A stretch of DNA of 36,468 nt from an uncultured Lewinella sp. (GTDB taxonomy: Bacteria > Bacteroidota > Bacteroidia > Chitinophagales > Saprospiraceae), in assembly GCA_913060855.1 (NCBI GenBank), contig CAJXUM010000001.1:1-36468 (forward strand). The letters are read 5' to 3'. The notes under the pieces are model-generated. The model was not told the origin of the DNA, did not search any database, and was given only the letters and a program-made list of their open reading frames with translations. How positions within the stretch are numbered: the stretch's first letter is position 1; each line of letters begins with the position of its first letter. The position numbers and the translations under genes were made by a program. Shown in pieces: positions 9,788-18,885 of this stretch.

Positions 9788-12613
9788 ATGAAATGTAAAC
9801 TTATGAGCAGATTATTTATCCTTTTCTTCCTGACTTTGTTTTTTGGTAAGCTGAGTGCCCAGACCTGGGAAATTACGCCCTACGTAGGTGGTGCAGAGGA
9901 TGTCATAGAAGATGGCAATGGTGATTTTTTTGTAACGGGTGCGGAGGAAGGACAATCTGTAGTGCTTAAGCTTGATGCCTTGGGAAATGTTCTTTGGAAA
10001 ACTACATTGCCAGGACGTGTTGGCCGAACTATCGATCAATTGTCAAATGGCGACTTAGTCGTGGCAGGTATTTTGGATGGCGGAACGCTTCAAGATACGA
10101 TCGAATCTATTTTTGTCGCGAGATTGAGCGAAGCGGGGCAGCCGATATGGGACAGCGAATTCAACTTTTACTTCGAGGAGCGAGTGGATAAGATCTTTGA
10201 AGCGAATAATGGGGAGTTGATTATTACAGGCTCCTATCTGCAAGAAATGTTCGCTATTAACCGTGCCTATATACTGCGGATAGATGCTGATGGCAATTTT
10301 ATATCGCGGGGTGAATATGCTAATCCATTTTCTATAGCCATCGATGGTATAGTAGAGTTACCTAATAGCGACTTTATAGTGAGTGGAGTCAATGATCAAT
10401 CTAATCTTACCCAAATCGATGTGCTTGGTACCACACAGGATACTTTTAATTTTTTTTCTATGCTATTCAATAATATGACAGCATTCAGTATTATCCCTCA
10501 GCCTAATGGCGAATATGTCGTTTTTGCTGATGGTTTTGAACCAGGTATAGTTTATACGAGGCTGGATGAAAATTGGAATGTAATAGGAATTAATCCCTTC
10601 CCAGGGCGTTTCTTTAGCCAGGGCTCAAATGGTGCTTCAGCGATGGTGAATGGTGACTTTGCGGTAGCAGGCTATAATATTGAAGGTTTAGAGGGAACCT
10701 CAGATATTTTCCTGATTAAAGTAGGGGTCAATGGCGAACAACGCTGGCAAAGAAATTATGGTAGAACGATAGACGGAGTACCTCAATGGGAGTATTTTGG
10801 TTCGGTGAAAGGAACGGCGGATGGTGGGGTAATTCTAACTGGAGGAAGTGGGACTATGGCTTACATTATCAAAACAGATGCTTTCGGCAATATTTATCCC
10901 AATTTTATTCAGGGGAATGTTTTTTACGATGAAGACGAGGATTGTGCTTTGAGTGAGTCTGAATTGATCTTGTCAGAGTGGGTGGTGCAAGCGATAGGAG
11001 ACGGGAATACTTATTATGGGGTAACAGATCAAATGGGAAATTATGAAATCAATGTACCTGCTGGCGATTATAAGGTCTCAGCCCTTCCGCTTAGTGCTTA
11101 CTGGGGCAACACTTGTCAAGAAAATTATACGGTCAATTTTACTAATCAGCCGGACACACTAATAGTGGATCTAGCTATGAAAGCTATTGTTTTATGCCCG
11201 ATAATTGATGTTAAGATTGCGACTAGTCGACTTCGTAGGTGTTTTCCCAATACCTATGAGGTTGACTATTGCAATACTGGGACGGTGGAGGGCGGAGATA
11301 GTTATATTGATCTGTCTCTAGATGAATACTTGACCGTCGATTCAGCTGACCTAGCTTACACAATGGTGGAGGAACAGCTTTATCGTTTCATGATCGGGAC
11401 AGTAGGAATAGGGGAATGTGGCAGTTTTCAAGTACATACGACCTTGGCATGCGACCAGGATATTCCGATTGGTCAAGTACATTGCGTGGAGGCCCATGCT
11501 TTTCCTGATACGCTATGTTTTGGTGAAGACCTGAATTGGGATGGTTCCCAAATTATTGTGGATGGCTTTTGCCGATCGGATACTGTATTTTTTAGGATAG
11601 AAAATATTGGGGTAGGGGACATGGCCAGTCCGCAGACTTATATCGTAATAGAGGACCAAATCATCTTATATGAAAAAAACTTCCAATTAGACAAGGGCAC
11701 TTTTTTGATAGATACTATTATCGGAATGGCGAACGAGTACACGATTATCGCGCGCCAATCGGATGGCAGTCCATTGGGCGATTATCCCAACATTACCGTT
11801 ATCAATTGTGGTGCGGACTCTACTAGTCTTCGACTCAATCTACCTTTATCCGATACTTCCCCTTTTGTGGATATCCACTGCCTCGAAAACGTCGACTCTT
11901 TCGACCCCAATGATAAAGCCGGAGGCCCAAAGGGATGGGGTGATGAGAAACTCGTTTTTCCCAACACCGAAATAGAGTACAAAATCCGTTTTCAGAATAC
12001 GGGTACCGATACCGCTTATAAAGTGCTGATCAAGGATTTGATTCCCGCGACACTGGACGTGAAAACCTTGCGACCGGGCCCTAGTAGCCACCCCTACAGC
12101 TGGTCTATTGAAGAAAATAACAGCTTGACTTTTACCTTCAATAATATATTACTACCGGATAGTACGACTAATCTTGCGGCCTCTCAGGGTTTCGTTAACT
12201 TCACCATAGCGCAACAAAAGGACTTACCGATCGGAACGACGATAACGAACACTGCGGCTATCTATTTCGACTTTAATGAACCCATTTACACCAATCAGAC
12301 GCTACACAAAGTAGGTACCTTATTTACCGGACTGCCAACCAGCGTCAAGGACAAGCCGCTGAATACTCAGCAGGTAAGTGTATTTCCTAACCCCTTTGAT
12401 GAACAGACAAATTTTCGGATAAAGAACCTGCCTGCACAGTCGGTACAATTGCAATTGTTTGATATTACCGGGAAATGGCTTAGAACGGAACAATTTCCAA
12501 GTACCTCTTTTGAAATGTCAAGGAATGGCTTACCAGCAGGTTTATACACTTATCAATTGATGTTGGAAGATGGGAACTGGGCCAGTGGGAAAGTGCTGAT
12601 TGTGGACAAGTAG
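9788..12613 (+). CDS. Large T9SS cargo protein: propeller-like N-terminus, SdrD-like and DUF7619-type domains, sorting CTD
   Basis: 941 residues from MKCKLMSRLF; ATG 9803 or an upstream GTG at 9770 are alternatives. A signal peptide ends at KLSAQ. Residues of about 25-370 contain repeated blades of the GxVLW / TADGGVILTGG kind (delta-60-like or WD-like repeats). Next comes an SdrD/Cna-B-like segment (GNVFYDEDEDC, YYGVTDQMGNYEINVPAG). A long beta-rich part ends in a DUF11/DUF7619-like domain (YKIRFQNTGTDTAYKVLIKD, ITNTAAIYFDFNEPI). The last ~80 residues are a T9SS type A sorting domain: VFPNPF, LFDITGKWL, GLPAGLYTYQL and GKVLIVDK. It should be exported through SprA and attached to or released from the cell surface. 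Its function (adhesion, hydrolysis) is not shown; no catalytic motif is seen. Confidence 0.88.
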   Translation: MKCKLMSRLFILFFLTLFFGKLSAQTWEITPYVGGAEDVIEDGNGDFFVTGAEEGQSVVLKLDALGNVLWKTTLPGRVGRTIDQLSNGDLVVAGILDGGTLQDTIESIFVARLSEAGQPIWDSEFNFYFEERVDKIFEANNGELIITGSYLQEMFAINRAYILRIDADGNFISRGEYANPFSIAIDGIVELPNSDFIVSGVNDQSNLTQIDVLGTTQDTFNFFSMLFNNMTAFSIIPQPNGEYVVFADGFEPGIVYTRLDENWNVIGINPFPGRFFSQGSNGASAMVNGDFAVAGYNIEGLEGTSDIFLIKVGVNGEQRWQRNYGRTIDGVPQWEYFGSVKGTADGGVILTGGSGTMAYIIKTDAFGNIYPNFIQGNVFYDEDEDCALSESELILSEWVVQAIGDGNTYYGVTDQMGNYEINVPAGDYKVSALPLSAYWGNTCQENYTVNFTNQPDTLIVDLAMKAIVLCPIIDVKIATSRLRRCFPNTYEVDYCNTGTVEGGDSYIDLSLDEYLTVDSADLAYTMVEEQLYRFMIGTVGIGECGSFQVHTTLACDQDIPIGQVHCVEAHAFPDTLCFGEDLNWDGSQIIVDGFCRSDTVFFRIENIGVGDMASPQTYIVIEDQIILYEKNFQLDKGTFLIDTIIGMANEYTIIARQSDGSPLGDYPNITVINCGADSTSLRLNLPLSDTSPFVDIHCLENVDSFDPNDKAGGPKGWGDEKLVFPNTEIEYKIRFQNTGTDTAYKVLIKDLIPATLDVKTLRPGPSSHPYSWSIEENNSLTFTFNNILLPDSTTNLAASQGFVNFTIAQQKDLPIGTTITNTAAIYFDFNEPIYTNQTLHKVGTLFTGLPTSVKDKPLNTQQVSVFPNPFDEQTNFRIKNLPAQSVQLQLFDITGKWLRTEQFPSTSFEMSRNGLPAGLYTYQLMLEDGNWASGKVLIVDK

Positions 12614-12635
12614 GCCGTTAGTTGCTTAGGTGTAG

Positions 12636-12679
12636 ACTTCAGAAGTTTCCTCGGGAGGGACTGGGGAAACTTCTGAAGT
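12636..12679. repeat. Dispersed palindromic repeat, copy B
   Basis: Perfect 15-bp inverted repeat, ACTTCAGAAGTTTCC (12636-12650) and GGAAACTTCTGAAGT (12665-12679), with a 14-base loop that is nearly identical to the loop of copy A over GGGACTGGGG. It begins 22 bases after the stop of the T9SS cargo gene. Its right arm is also the left arm of the larger nested element at 12669-13000, so the two structures exclude one another. Confidence 0.8.
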
Positions 12680-13000
12680 GGGTTGGTCGATAGATTAATT
12701 ATCTACTAAAATCAACTGCACCAAAAATGGATGCACTAAAGAGCAGCGATTTGGGCTTTCCAAATCGCTGCTCTTTTAAATATATGTTGGCTACAAGCTC
12801 ATGCTTGTATGCCGGTTTTGGCTGCGAGCCAGCTCGCTGTAAGTAATTGTAGTCTGTATATGCTGTATCTCGGCGAGCAGGCTCGCAGCCAAAGCCCGCG
12901 TACTAGTAAAACTAGTAGCGAACATCTGATATTATATATCCAAAATGGTGAAGTTGATAGGAAGAAACCCACCTAGTATCGACCAATCCACTTCGGAAGT
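12669..13000 (+). repeat. 332-bp nested inverted-repeat element, candidate structured RNA or MITE-like element
   Basis: The outer helix pairs 12669-12692 with 12977-13000: 24 positions, 22 Watson-Crick. The other two (T12674 with G12995, G12682 with T12987) are wobbles in plus-strand RNA and A-C mismatches in minus-strand RNA. A second helix pairs 12711-12723 with 12946-12958 (12 of 13). Inside lie four hairpins: 12738-12776 (17 bp perfect), 12792-12809 (7 bp), 12818-12892 (22 positions, one A-A mismatch and one U-G wobble) and 12901-12917 (7 bp). The whole is a closed multi-branch structure, and it fills the gap between two convergent genes. No ORF of note lies inside. The pairings are seen directly; whether it is an RNA, a mobile repeat or a terminator complex is open. 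Confidence 0.6.
12738..12779 (+). terminator. Strong intrinsic-terminator-like hairpin
   Basis: Perfect 17-bp stem (12738-12754 with 12760-12776) and a 5-base loop GCTTT. The 3' arm ends in CTCTTTT, and the 5' arm starts with AAAGAG, so a short U-tract is available in both directions. It lies about 125 bases downstream of the T9SS cargo gene. It is the most terminator-like of the hairpins in the 12614-13057 gap. Confidence 0.7.
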
Positions 13001-13057
13001 CTCCAGGGATTAGACCATTAAATAGCTACCCGTATTCATTGACGCGAAATCTTTTCA

Positions 13058-15259
13058 TTACTTCAATACATCAAACACCCGCGAATACTTCACTGTAAAG
13101 CTGCGATTCCGAATCAGCCCGTCAGCGGTTGTTTCATTATAGACTAGAAAAAGCCCGGTATTGGCCTGTTGCAACCAGCCAAAGCGGGCATTAGAAGACC
13201 AAATACCACTTACGCTATTATACTGAAAAAGGCTTTGGACGAAAATAAGTGGGGTGAAAGAGTAGGAGAGTCGAGCACGGAAAATATCGGTAGTGAAATC
13301 TCCATTTGGAAGCTGAATATCGTTGTGGATGAGACTCCATTCCGAATTGAACTTATCGCCTAGTCGAATAGCCAGGGTACCACTATTGGCATAACGTTTC
13401 CCTCCAAAAAAACCACCGGTAACCGACCGGACATTGATGGAAAACATCTTACTTGGGTTGGTAAAGAATACAAATTGAGCCTCATGGTGTCGGTAAGAGC
13501 CCGCTGGTACGATGACCTCATTAGAAATCTCAAAATCTTCCACCACGCCTTCCAATGTGAAGTTGATGCCCGTATGCAATTCTGTTCCATTTTTCCATTC
13601 CCAATGATTGTCTACGTGTAAGAAGCTAGTGACTAGGAAGTTATTGAAATCCCAATAGGAGCGATAAGAAATATGCGGCCGCAATTCCAAAATCCCAATG
13701 AAATTCTTGGGCCGAATCTGCTTTAAGATCCGTAATTCTGGCTTGCGAAAGGCATTTCTAAGCAGAAACCCCACCTCCGGATTGAATCCCTCACCCACCT
13801 CTGTATAGGCCGCAGAAAGATCAAGTCCATTCCATAAATAATTGGATTTAAACTGATAAGATTGAGCGCCATCATTGATGCCTGGCGTAACCGTTCTAGC
13901 ATAAAAGCCAGACAATTGCGCTTTTTTACCAATACCCAAGCGGCCATCAAAGGCGAAAGTACGGTTGAAATCATCTTCTACGTCCCCCATGCCTTCTCGA
14001 TTGATGAAGGCGGCCCCAACCGCTGAGCGTTTGGCAAATTCATGATTCACCCGTGCGACAGTAAAGTTATTAGGATCAATGGCTTCTTCTTCGACACCTT
14101 CTGTGAACATACTAAGGAAACCTATATTGGTCTTATTGACTTTTCCCGAAAGCCTCGCACCTCCGATAATAGGCACCTGCTGGCCATTGGTGCCAATGCC
14201 GATTCGACGGCTAAAGAAGAGGTCGACCTCGCCTGGGCTTCCGACCGAAAACTGGCCGGCATTCTCTAAAAAGAAGGGGCGTTTTTCTGGGAAAAATAAA
14301 TTGAATCGATCGAGATTAACTTGCTGGTCATCGACTTCCACTTGCGCAAAGTCGGTATTGTACGTCAGGTCTAAGGTAAGACTGGGGGTGACACTGTATT
14401 TAACATCCACACCCACCTCTGGTTGTAGGTCGGTTTTGGAATCAGGATCTTCGTAATCTCTAGCTACTTGTCCCAATACATAAGGAATTACCTTGAGGTT
14501 ACCAGGATTCTTTAGGTTTAAACCCGTCAATTCGCCGGCCATGGATACCCGATTCAAATCAAATTGAATGGGCATGGGGGCCCAGTAGGCGATTTCATTA
14601 GACTTGCGAATATTGCGGCGGAAGTTGAAGCCCCAACTCTGGTTCTCACCGGATTTGAAGCGCAGGGTGCGCAGCGGGATGGCGAATTCGGCGCTCCATC
14701 CGAAGGTCCCTACCTTGGCTTTTACCTCCCAGGAGGCATCCCAATTGATATTAAACCCACCAATGATTCCGCCTTGTTGCCGGTTGACATTGAAGTTACC
14801 CTGCCCCTCATTATTCACCTGTGCATCGTATTCTACTCCTTGAGAATTGGTGCCAAAGATGAAGCCATTCTGCCCATCATGATAGGTATCTACCAAAAAA
14901 ATAAAGCTATCGGTATTATCGAGTGAGGCATCTCGGCGGGCATCAGATACTACGAGCTTATCTGGCTCTGCATCATGGCAAACTATGGCGATATAAAAAG
15001 TGGTATTCGTATAGGAAATATAGACTTCTGTTTTTTCTGACGCGGCTTGGCCTGAGTTGGGCTGGATTTGCCAGAGATCGGTGACAGCGGTGACGGCTTT
15101 CCAGTACTCTTCTCCCAATACCTCTCCATCAATTAGGGGGGCTGTTTCGATATATTGAGCCGAAACACTCGGGCGTTCATTATTATTGGATTGGGCTAAA
15201 CTTAGCAGAGGTAAGCCCATAAGAAGATAAAGGCAGGCTAGTAGCGGTTTTGATTGCAT
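13058..15259 (-). CDS. DUF5916 outer-membrane protein with N-terminal CBM9-like domain
   Basis: 733 residues. A signal peptide ends near LLSLAQ. Residues of about 35-230 form a carbohydrate-binding family 9-like sandwich: PLIDGEVLGEEYWKAV, then TEVYISYTNTTFYIAIVCHD and WSAEFAIPLRTLRF. The DUF5916 barrel follows, recognised by the conserved segment DLTYNTDFAQVEVDDQQVNL and FFPEKRPFFLENA. The remainder has alternating beta strands and ends in YSRVFDVLK. The family is widespread in Bacteroidota and Gemmatimonadota; its function is not established. The N-terminal domain hints at glycan or peptide binding at the cell surface. The MEST-like hydrolase gene lies 61 bp upstream of its start codon on the same strand, so the two may be co-transcribed, hydrolase first. 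Confidence 0.9.
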   Translation of the reverse strand: MQSKPLLACLYLLMGLPLLSLAQSNNNERPSVSAQYIETAPLIDGEVLGEEYWKAVTAVTDLWQIQPNSGQAASEKTEVYISYTNTTFYIAIVCHDAEPDKLVVSDARRDASLDNTDSFIFLVDTYHDGQNGFIFGTNSQGVEYDAQVNNEGQGNFNVNRQQGGIIGGFNINWDASWEVKAKVGTFGWSAEFAIPLRTLRFKSGENQSWGFNFRRNIRKSNEIAYWAPMPIQFDLNRVSMAGELTGLNLKNPGNLKVIPYVLGQVARDYEDPDSKTDLQPEVGVDVKYSVTPSLTLDLTYNTDFAQVEVDDQQVNLDRFNLFFPEKRPFFLENAGQFSVGSPGEVDLFFSRRIGIGTNGQQVPIIGGARLSGKVNKTNIGFLSMFTEGVEEEAIDPNNFTVARVNHEFAKRSAVGAAFINREGMGDVEDDFNRTFAFDGRLGIGKKAQLSGFYARTVTPGINDGAQSYQFKSNYLWNGLDLSAAYTEVGEGFNPEVGFLLRNAFRKPELRILKQIRPKNFIGILELRPHISYRSYWDFNNFLVTSFLHVDNHWEWKNGTELHTGINFTLEGVVEDFEISNEVIVPAGSYRHHEAQFVFFTNPSKMFSINVRSVTGGFFGGKRYANSGTLAIRLGDKFNSEWSLIHNDIQLPNGDFTTDIFRARLSYSFTPLIFVQSLFQYNSVSGIWSSNARFGWLQQANTGLFLVYNETTADGLIRNRSFTVKYSRVFDVLK

Positions 15260-15285
15260 GATAGTTGGTCGTTTCTAATACTAGT

Positions 15286-16224
15286 TTAAAGTGACTGGTA
15301 ATTTACCCAAAATTGACTGACTTGACCTAACCACGCGTCCGGATTTTCTAATTGACAGAAATGTCCCACCCCTTCAATAAAGCTTAAGGTGGCTTGGGGC
15401 ATCACCTCTTGCTTGAGGTATTGGGGGACAGAGACAGGAGCGACCAGGTCTTGATCTCCCCAGCAAATGTGCAATGGAATTTGGGTATGTCTAAGGGGAG
15501 GTAGCCAGCGATGATTCTGAAATCGCTTCCGATCGTTGAGGTAACGGATGATCACATGGAATAAGCGTCGTCCCTGATTATGATGAATCGCTGCCCACAT
15601 CAAGTCAATGGTCTCATCGCTCAGGCCGGCACTACGGCTAGTACTTTTTACTTGCTGTTTAAACATAGGGAAGTTGAGTAGCTTGCCCAAAATGGGGCCT
15701 CCTCTCTGCGTTAGCAACCACTTTTGGGTTATTCGTAGTTTGGCTTTTTCCATCACCATATTGCCATTGGTAAAAGTAGCAGATAGGATTCCTGCTGAAA
15801 ACCATTGGGGCAGTAAATCCTGTTCACTTCGGGCAATCAATTCCGTCAAAACCGTATCCCCCATATCATGGGCCAAGATATGTCCTCCCTTTATGCCGTA
15901 GTGACGCCAAACCTGTAGGGCAATATCAGTCTGCTCAAACAGCGAATAAGTAAAGCCTTCCAACGGTTTATCGCTGAGACCATAGCCTAAGAAATCAAAT
16001 ACGATGATACGTTGAAAGAACCCCAGCAGGCCATCAATATTGGCGTGATAGGAGAAGGAAGATTCGGGGAAGCCATGCAATAATAGCAGTGTATCTGCCG
16101 GCTCAGCATCAGGCGATCCATACATTTTGGTAAACACTCGATGTTGGAAAGGACCTAGCGATAAGAAGGATCCATCCGACGCCCACTGCTGTAAAGGAAG
16201 AGGTAAACTAGTATTTGATAACAT
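15286..16224 (-). CDS. Alpha/beta hydrolase resembling vertebrate MEST/PEG1 (epoxide-hydrolase type)
   Basis: 312 residues, no signal peptide, full-length fold. The oxyanion-hole motif HGFP is at 50-53. The nucleophile elbow reads A-H-D120-M-G-D, so the nucleophile is aspartate, as in epoxide hydrolases and haloalkane dehalogenases, not serine. The acid is probably D259 (WGDQD) and the base H288 (GVGHF). The segments FDFLGYGLSDKP, YSLFEQ, HDMGD and YLNDRKRF follow the order seen in MEST/PEG1 proteins (DFLGFGFSDKP, YSIFEQ, HDYGD, YINQRKKF), as I remember that family. The substrate is unknown. It precedes the DUF5916 gene on the same strand. Confidence 0.88.
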   Translation of the reverse strand: MLSNTSLPLPLQQWASDGSFLSLGPFQHRVFTKMYGSPDAEPADTLLLLHGFPESSFSYHANIDGLLGFFQRIIVFDFLGYGLSDKPLEGFTYSLFEQTDIALQVWRHYGIKGGHILAHDMGDTVLTELIARSEQDLLPQWFSAGILSATFTNGNMVMEKAKLRITQKWLLTQRGGPILGKLLNFPMFKQQVKSTSRSAGLSDETIDLMWAAIHHNQGRRLFHVIIRYLNDRKRFQNHRWLPPLRHTQIPLHICWGDQDLVAPVSVPQYLKQEVMPQATLSFIEGVGHFCQLENPDAWLGQVSQFWVNYQSL

Positions 16225-16524
16225 GCTATTGGTGTATTATTTTCTAGAGAAAGGTAGCACATTATCATGGACTATTAATTAGACTTTATTATGAAATAAT
16301 TTGTAGGGAGCTAAATTATCTTTTGTAGCAAGCCTTCGTTCTTCATCAGTCGCGTAGCTAATGGCTATGCTCCTTCTTCGGGCCTCGTCTTGCTGCAAAA
16401 TCTTAATTCCCATCCCTATACAACCCATTTCATAATAAAGTCTATTGACCTTTGAAAAGTTTAAGGCGTTCACTGCAACTATTTTGGCAAACCATACTCT
16501 TTAGTGTTACAAAACCCGACTATC
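16225..16524. other. 300-bp divergent intergenic region with a small uncertain frame
   Basis: The region lies between the divergent hydrolase and FtsX-type permease genes and should carry both promoters. On the minus strand TACCTTTC (16249-16256) is one base off TAnnTTTG and lies 24 bases before the hydrolase start. A 64-codon minus-strand frame (16279-16473) has a biased, Arg/Ala-rich middle (DEARRRSIAISYATDEERR). That middle covers a hairpin GCGTAGC / GCTATGC (16352-16358 and 16364-16370, loop 5). I do not call it a gene: the codon pattern looks like a translated palindromic repeat. Confidence 0.4.
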
Positions 16525-18879
16525 ATGATTATGCACACTATCAAACTGGCGTTTCGCAACTTCAGACGCCATAAAAATTCCTTTTTTATCAATTTGATTG
16601 GCCTCTCTACTGGCCTGGCCTGCGCGCTGCTTATCCTCCTCTGGGTCCAGGATGAGCTAAATATGAATAAGTTTCACGAAAAAGATAATCGACTTTTTCA
16701 GGTCATGGAGCACCAGCAATATGCGGAAGATGTCATGACTACGATTTCGACTCCTGGTCTGCTAGCCGAAACTCTGGCCGATGAAATTCCAGAGATAGAA
16801 CATGCAGCGACTTGGAATTGGCTGAGCAGTTACACCTTAACGGTAGGAGAGCAAAACATAAAGAAACGAGGACATTATGTAGGCCCCGATTTTTTCCATC
16901 TTTTCAGCTTTGATTTGATGGCCGGGACACCCAATGATGTCCTACGAGATATGAATGCGATCGTCATTGCTGAAGACCTGGCCAAGTTACTCTTTGGCTC
17001 GGTAGAGGAAGCGATGGGACAATCGATCGAGGTAGAACATGATGAAGTATACGCTGTAACAGGTGTTTTTGAAAATGTGCCTGGAAATTCCTCGGCGCAA
17101 TTTGACTTCATCATGAATTATGAGAAATTTAAAAAGGAGAATGATTGGATACTGAGTTGGGGCAATAACTCACCGCAGTCAGTTGTCACCTTAGTAGAAG
17201 GAGCCGATGCAGAAGCGGTAAGCGACAAGATCGCCAACTTTGTAGCGGAGCGAAATGAAGAATCCAATGTTACGCTTTTTCTAAAACCCTATTCAGAACG
17301 ATACTTGTACGGCCGCTATGAAAATGGAAAACAAGCAGGGGGGCGTATCGATTACGTTCGCCTTTTCTCGATTATCGCCATCTTTATCCTCATTATTGCC
17401 TGTATCAATTTTATGAATCTGTCGACAGCGCGGGCATCCAGGAGAGCGAAGGAAGTCGGGGTGAAAAAGGCAGTAGGGGCTCTGCGCTCTGCTTTGGTAG
17501 GTCAATACTTGGGAGAGTCGATTTTGATCGCTTCCTTTTCGCTGATTGTTGGAGTCATGTTGGTTTGGTTGTTTTTGCCTCGCTTCAATTTGATAACGGA
17601 TAAAACACTGAGTCTTGGATTCTCACCGACGCTGATTGCTACTTTTCTAGGCATTACCCTCTTTAGCGGAATTTTAGCCGGTAGTTACCCCGCATTGTAC
17701 TTATCTTCCTTCAAGCCGGTCGTGGTATTGAAAGGAGAGATAAAGACTTCTTGGGGCGAGTTGTGGGCGAGGAGAGGCCTAGTGGTTTTTCAATTTACCT
17801 TATCTATCATACTCATTGTTGCGGTAATGGTGGTCTATCGTCAAATTCAATTTGTCCAGTCTCAAAACTTAGGTTTCAAGAAGGATCAGTTGATTCATTT
17901 TGATATGGATGGTCGATTGGAAGACCAAACAAAAGCTTTCCTTGCAGAAGCGAGCAAACTCCCAGGCGTGGAGAAGATTTCAACTATCTCTCATAATCTC
18001 ATCGGTCGACAAAATAATACGAGTGGCTTGAATTGGGAAGGAAAAGATCCGAATGATCGCGTACTATTCGAGCACGTGCGTGTCAATTATGACTTGCTAG
18101 AAACAATTGGCGTTGAATTGGAGGAAGGGCGTTTTTTCGATGAAGCCTTTGGTGCTGATTCTAGTAAAATCATTTTCAATGAGACCGCTATTAAGATCAT
18201 GGGGATGACAGATCCTATCGGCCAAAAAATTCGACTTTGGGATGAATATGATATGGAGATCGTTGGTGTAGTCAAAGATTTCCATTTCCAATCCTTTCAT
18301 GAAGAAATGGAGCCTTTATTCTTCCGCCTGAGTCCAGAAAATACCTGGGCGGTGATGGCCCGTCTGGCTGCAGGTCAGGAGCAAGTAGCGCTCAAAGAGC
18401 TCAAGCAATTTTATGAAAGCTTCAATCCTGGCTTTTCCTTCGATCCTGAATTTACGGATGAGCAATATGCCTTGCAATATGCAGCAGAACAACGAGTTGC
18501 CTCCCTCTCACGCTACTTTGCCGGTTTTGCCATCTTGATTTCTTGCTTGGGACTATTTGGCTTGGCTGCTTTTACTGCTGAACGCAAAAAGAAAGAAATA
18601 GGGATTCGCAAGGTCTTGGGCGCCAGCGTCTCGAATATTGTGGTCTTACTTACCCGAGATTTTACCCGCCTGGTATTGGTCTCGATTCTATTGGGGCTGC
18701 CCGTAGCCTACTTCATGGTCAATCGATGGCTCACAGGCTTTGCCTATCACGTGGACCTCAGTCCCTGGTTCTTTGCCTTGGCGGGATTCCTGGTGATGTT
18801 GATCTCTTGGGCGACGGTGAGTTCGCAGGCACTACGCTCAGCGCATGCCAATCCGAGGGATTGCTTGCGGAGTGAGTAG
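16525..18879 (+). CDS. FtsX/MacB-type ABC transporter permease (8 membrane segments)
   Basis: 784 residues from MIMHTIKLAF; a GTG at 16504 in the same frame gives seven extra residues without family support, and ATG 16531 is also possible. The layout is that of Bacteroidota FtsX-like permeases: membrane segment 1 at about 20-42, a large periplasmic MacB_PCD domain, three segments at about 280-400, then the duplicate (segment at 421-440, second periplasmic domain, three segments at 665-780). Both cytoplasmic coupling motifs are present: KEVGVKKAVGA after the first half and KEIGIRKVLGAS near the C-terminus. No ATPase gene is adjacent, which is usual for these orphan permeases. The cargo is unknown: lipoprotein, peptide or antimicrobial export are options. 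Confidence 0.9.
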   Translation: MIMHTIKLAFRNFRRHKNSFFINLIGLSTGLACALLILLWVQDELNMNKFHEKDNRLFQVMEHQQYAEDVMTTISTPGLLAETLADEIPEIEHAATWNWLSSYTLTVGEQNIKKRGHYVGPDFFHLFSFDLMAGTPNDVLRDMNAIVIAEDLAKLLFGSVEEAMGQSIEVEHDEVYAVTGVFENVPGNSSAQFDFIMNYEKFKKENDWILSWGNNSPQSVVTLVEGADAEAVSDKIANFVAERNEESNVTLFLKPYSERYLYGRYENGKQAGGRIDYVRLFSIIAIFILIIACINFMNLSTARASRRAKEVGVKKAVGALRSALVGQYLGESILIASFSLIVGVMLVWLFLPRFNLITDKTLSLGFSPTLIATFLGITLFSGILAGSYPALYLSSFKPVVVLKGEIKTSWGELWARRGLVVFQFTLSIILIVAVMVVYRQIQFVQSQNLGFKKDQLIHFDMDGRLEDQTKAFLAEASKLPGVEKISTISHNLIGRQNNTSGLNWEGKDPNDRVLFEHVRVNYDLLETIGVELEEGRFFDEAFGADSSKIIFNETAIKIMGMTDPIGQKIRLWDEYDMEIVGVVKDFHFQSFHEEMEPLFFRLSPENTWAVMARLAAGQEQVALKELKQFYESFNPGFSFDPEFTDEQYALQYAAEQRVASLSRYFAGFAILISCLGLFGLAAFTAERKKKEIGIRKVLGASVSNIVVLLTRDFTRLVLVSILLGLPVAYFMVNRWLTGFAYHVDLSPWFFALAGFLVMLISWATVSSQALRSAHANPRDCLRSE

Positions 18880-18885
18880 GAGGTT

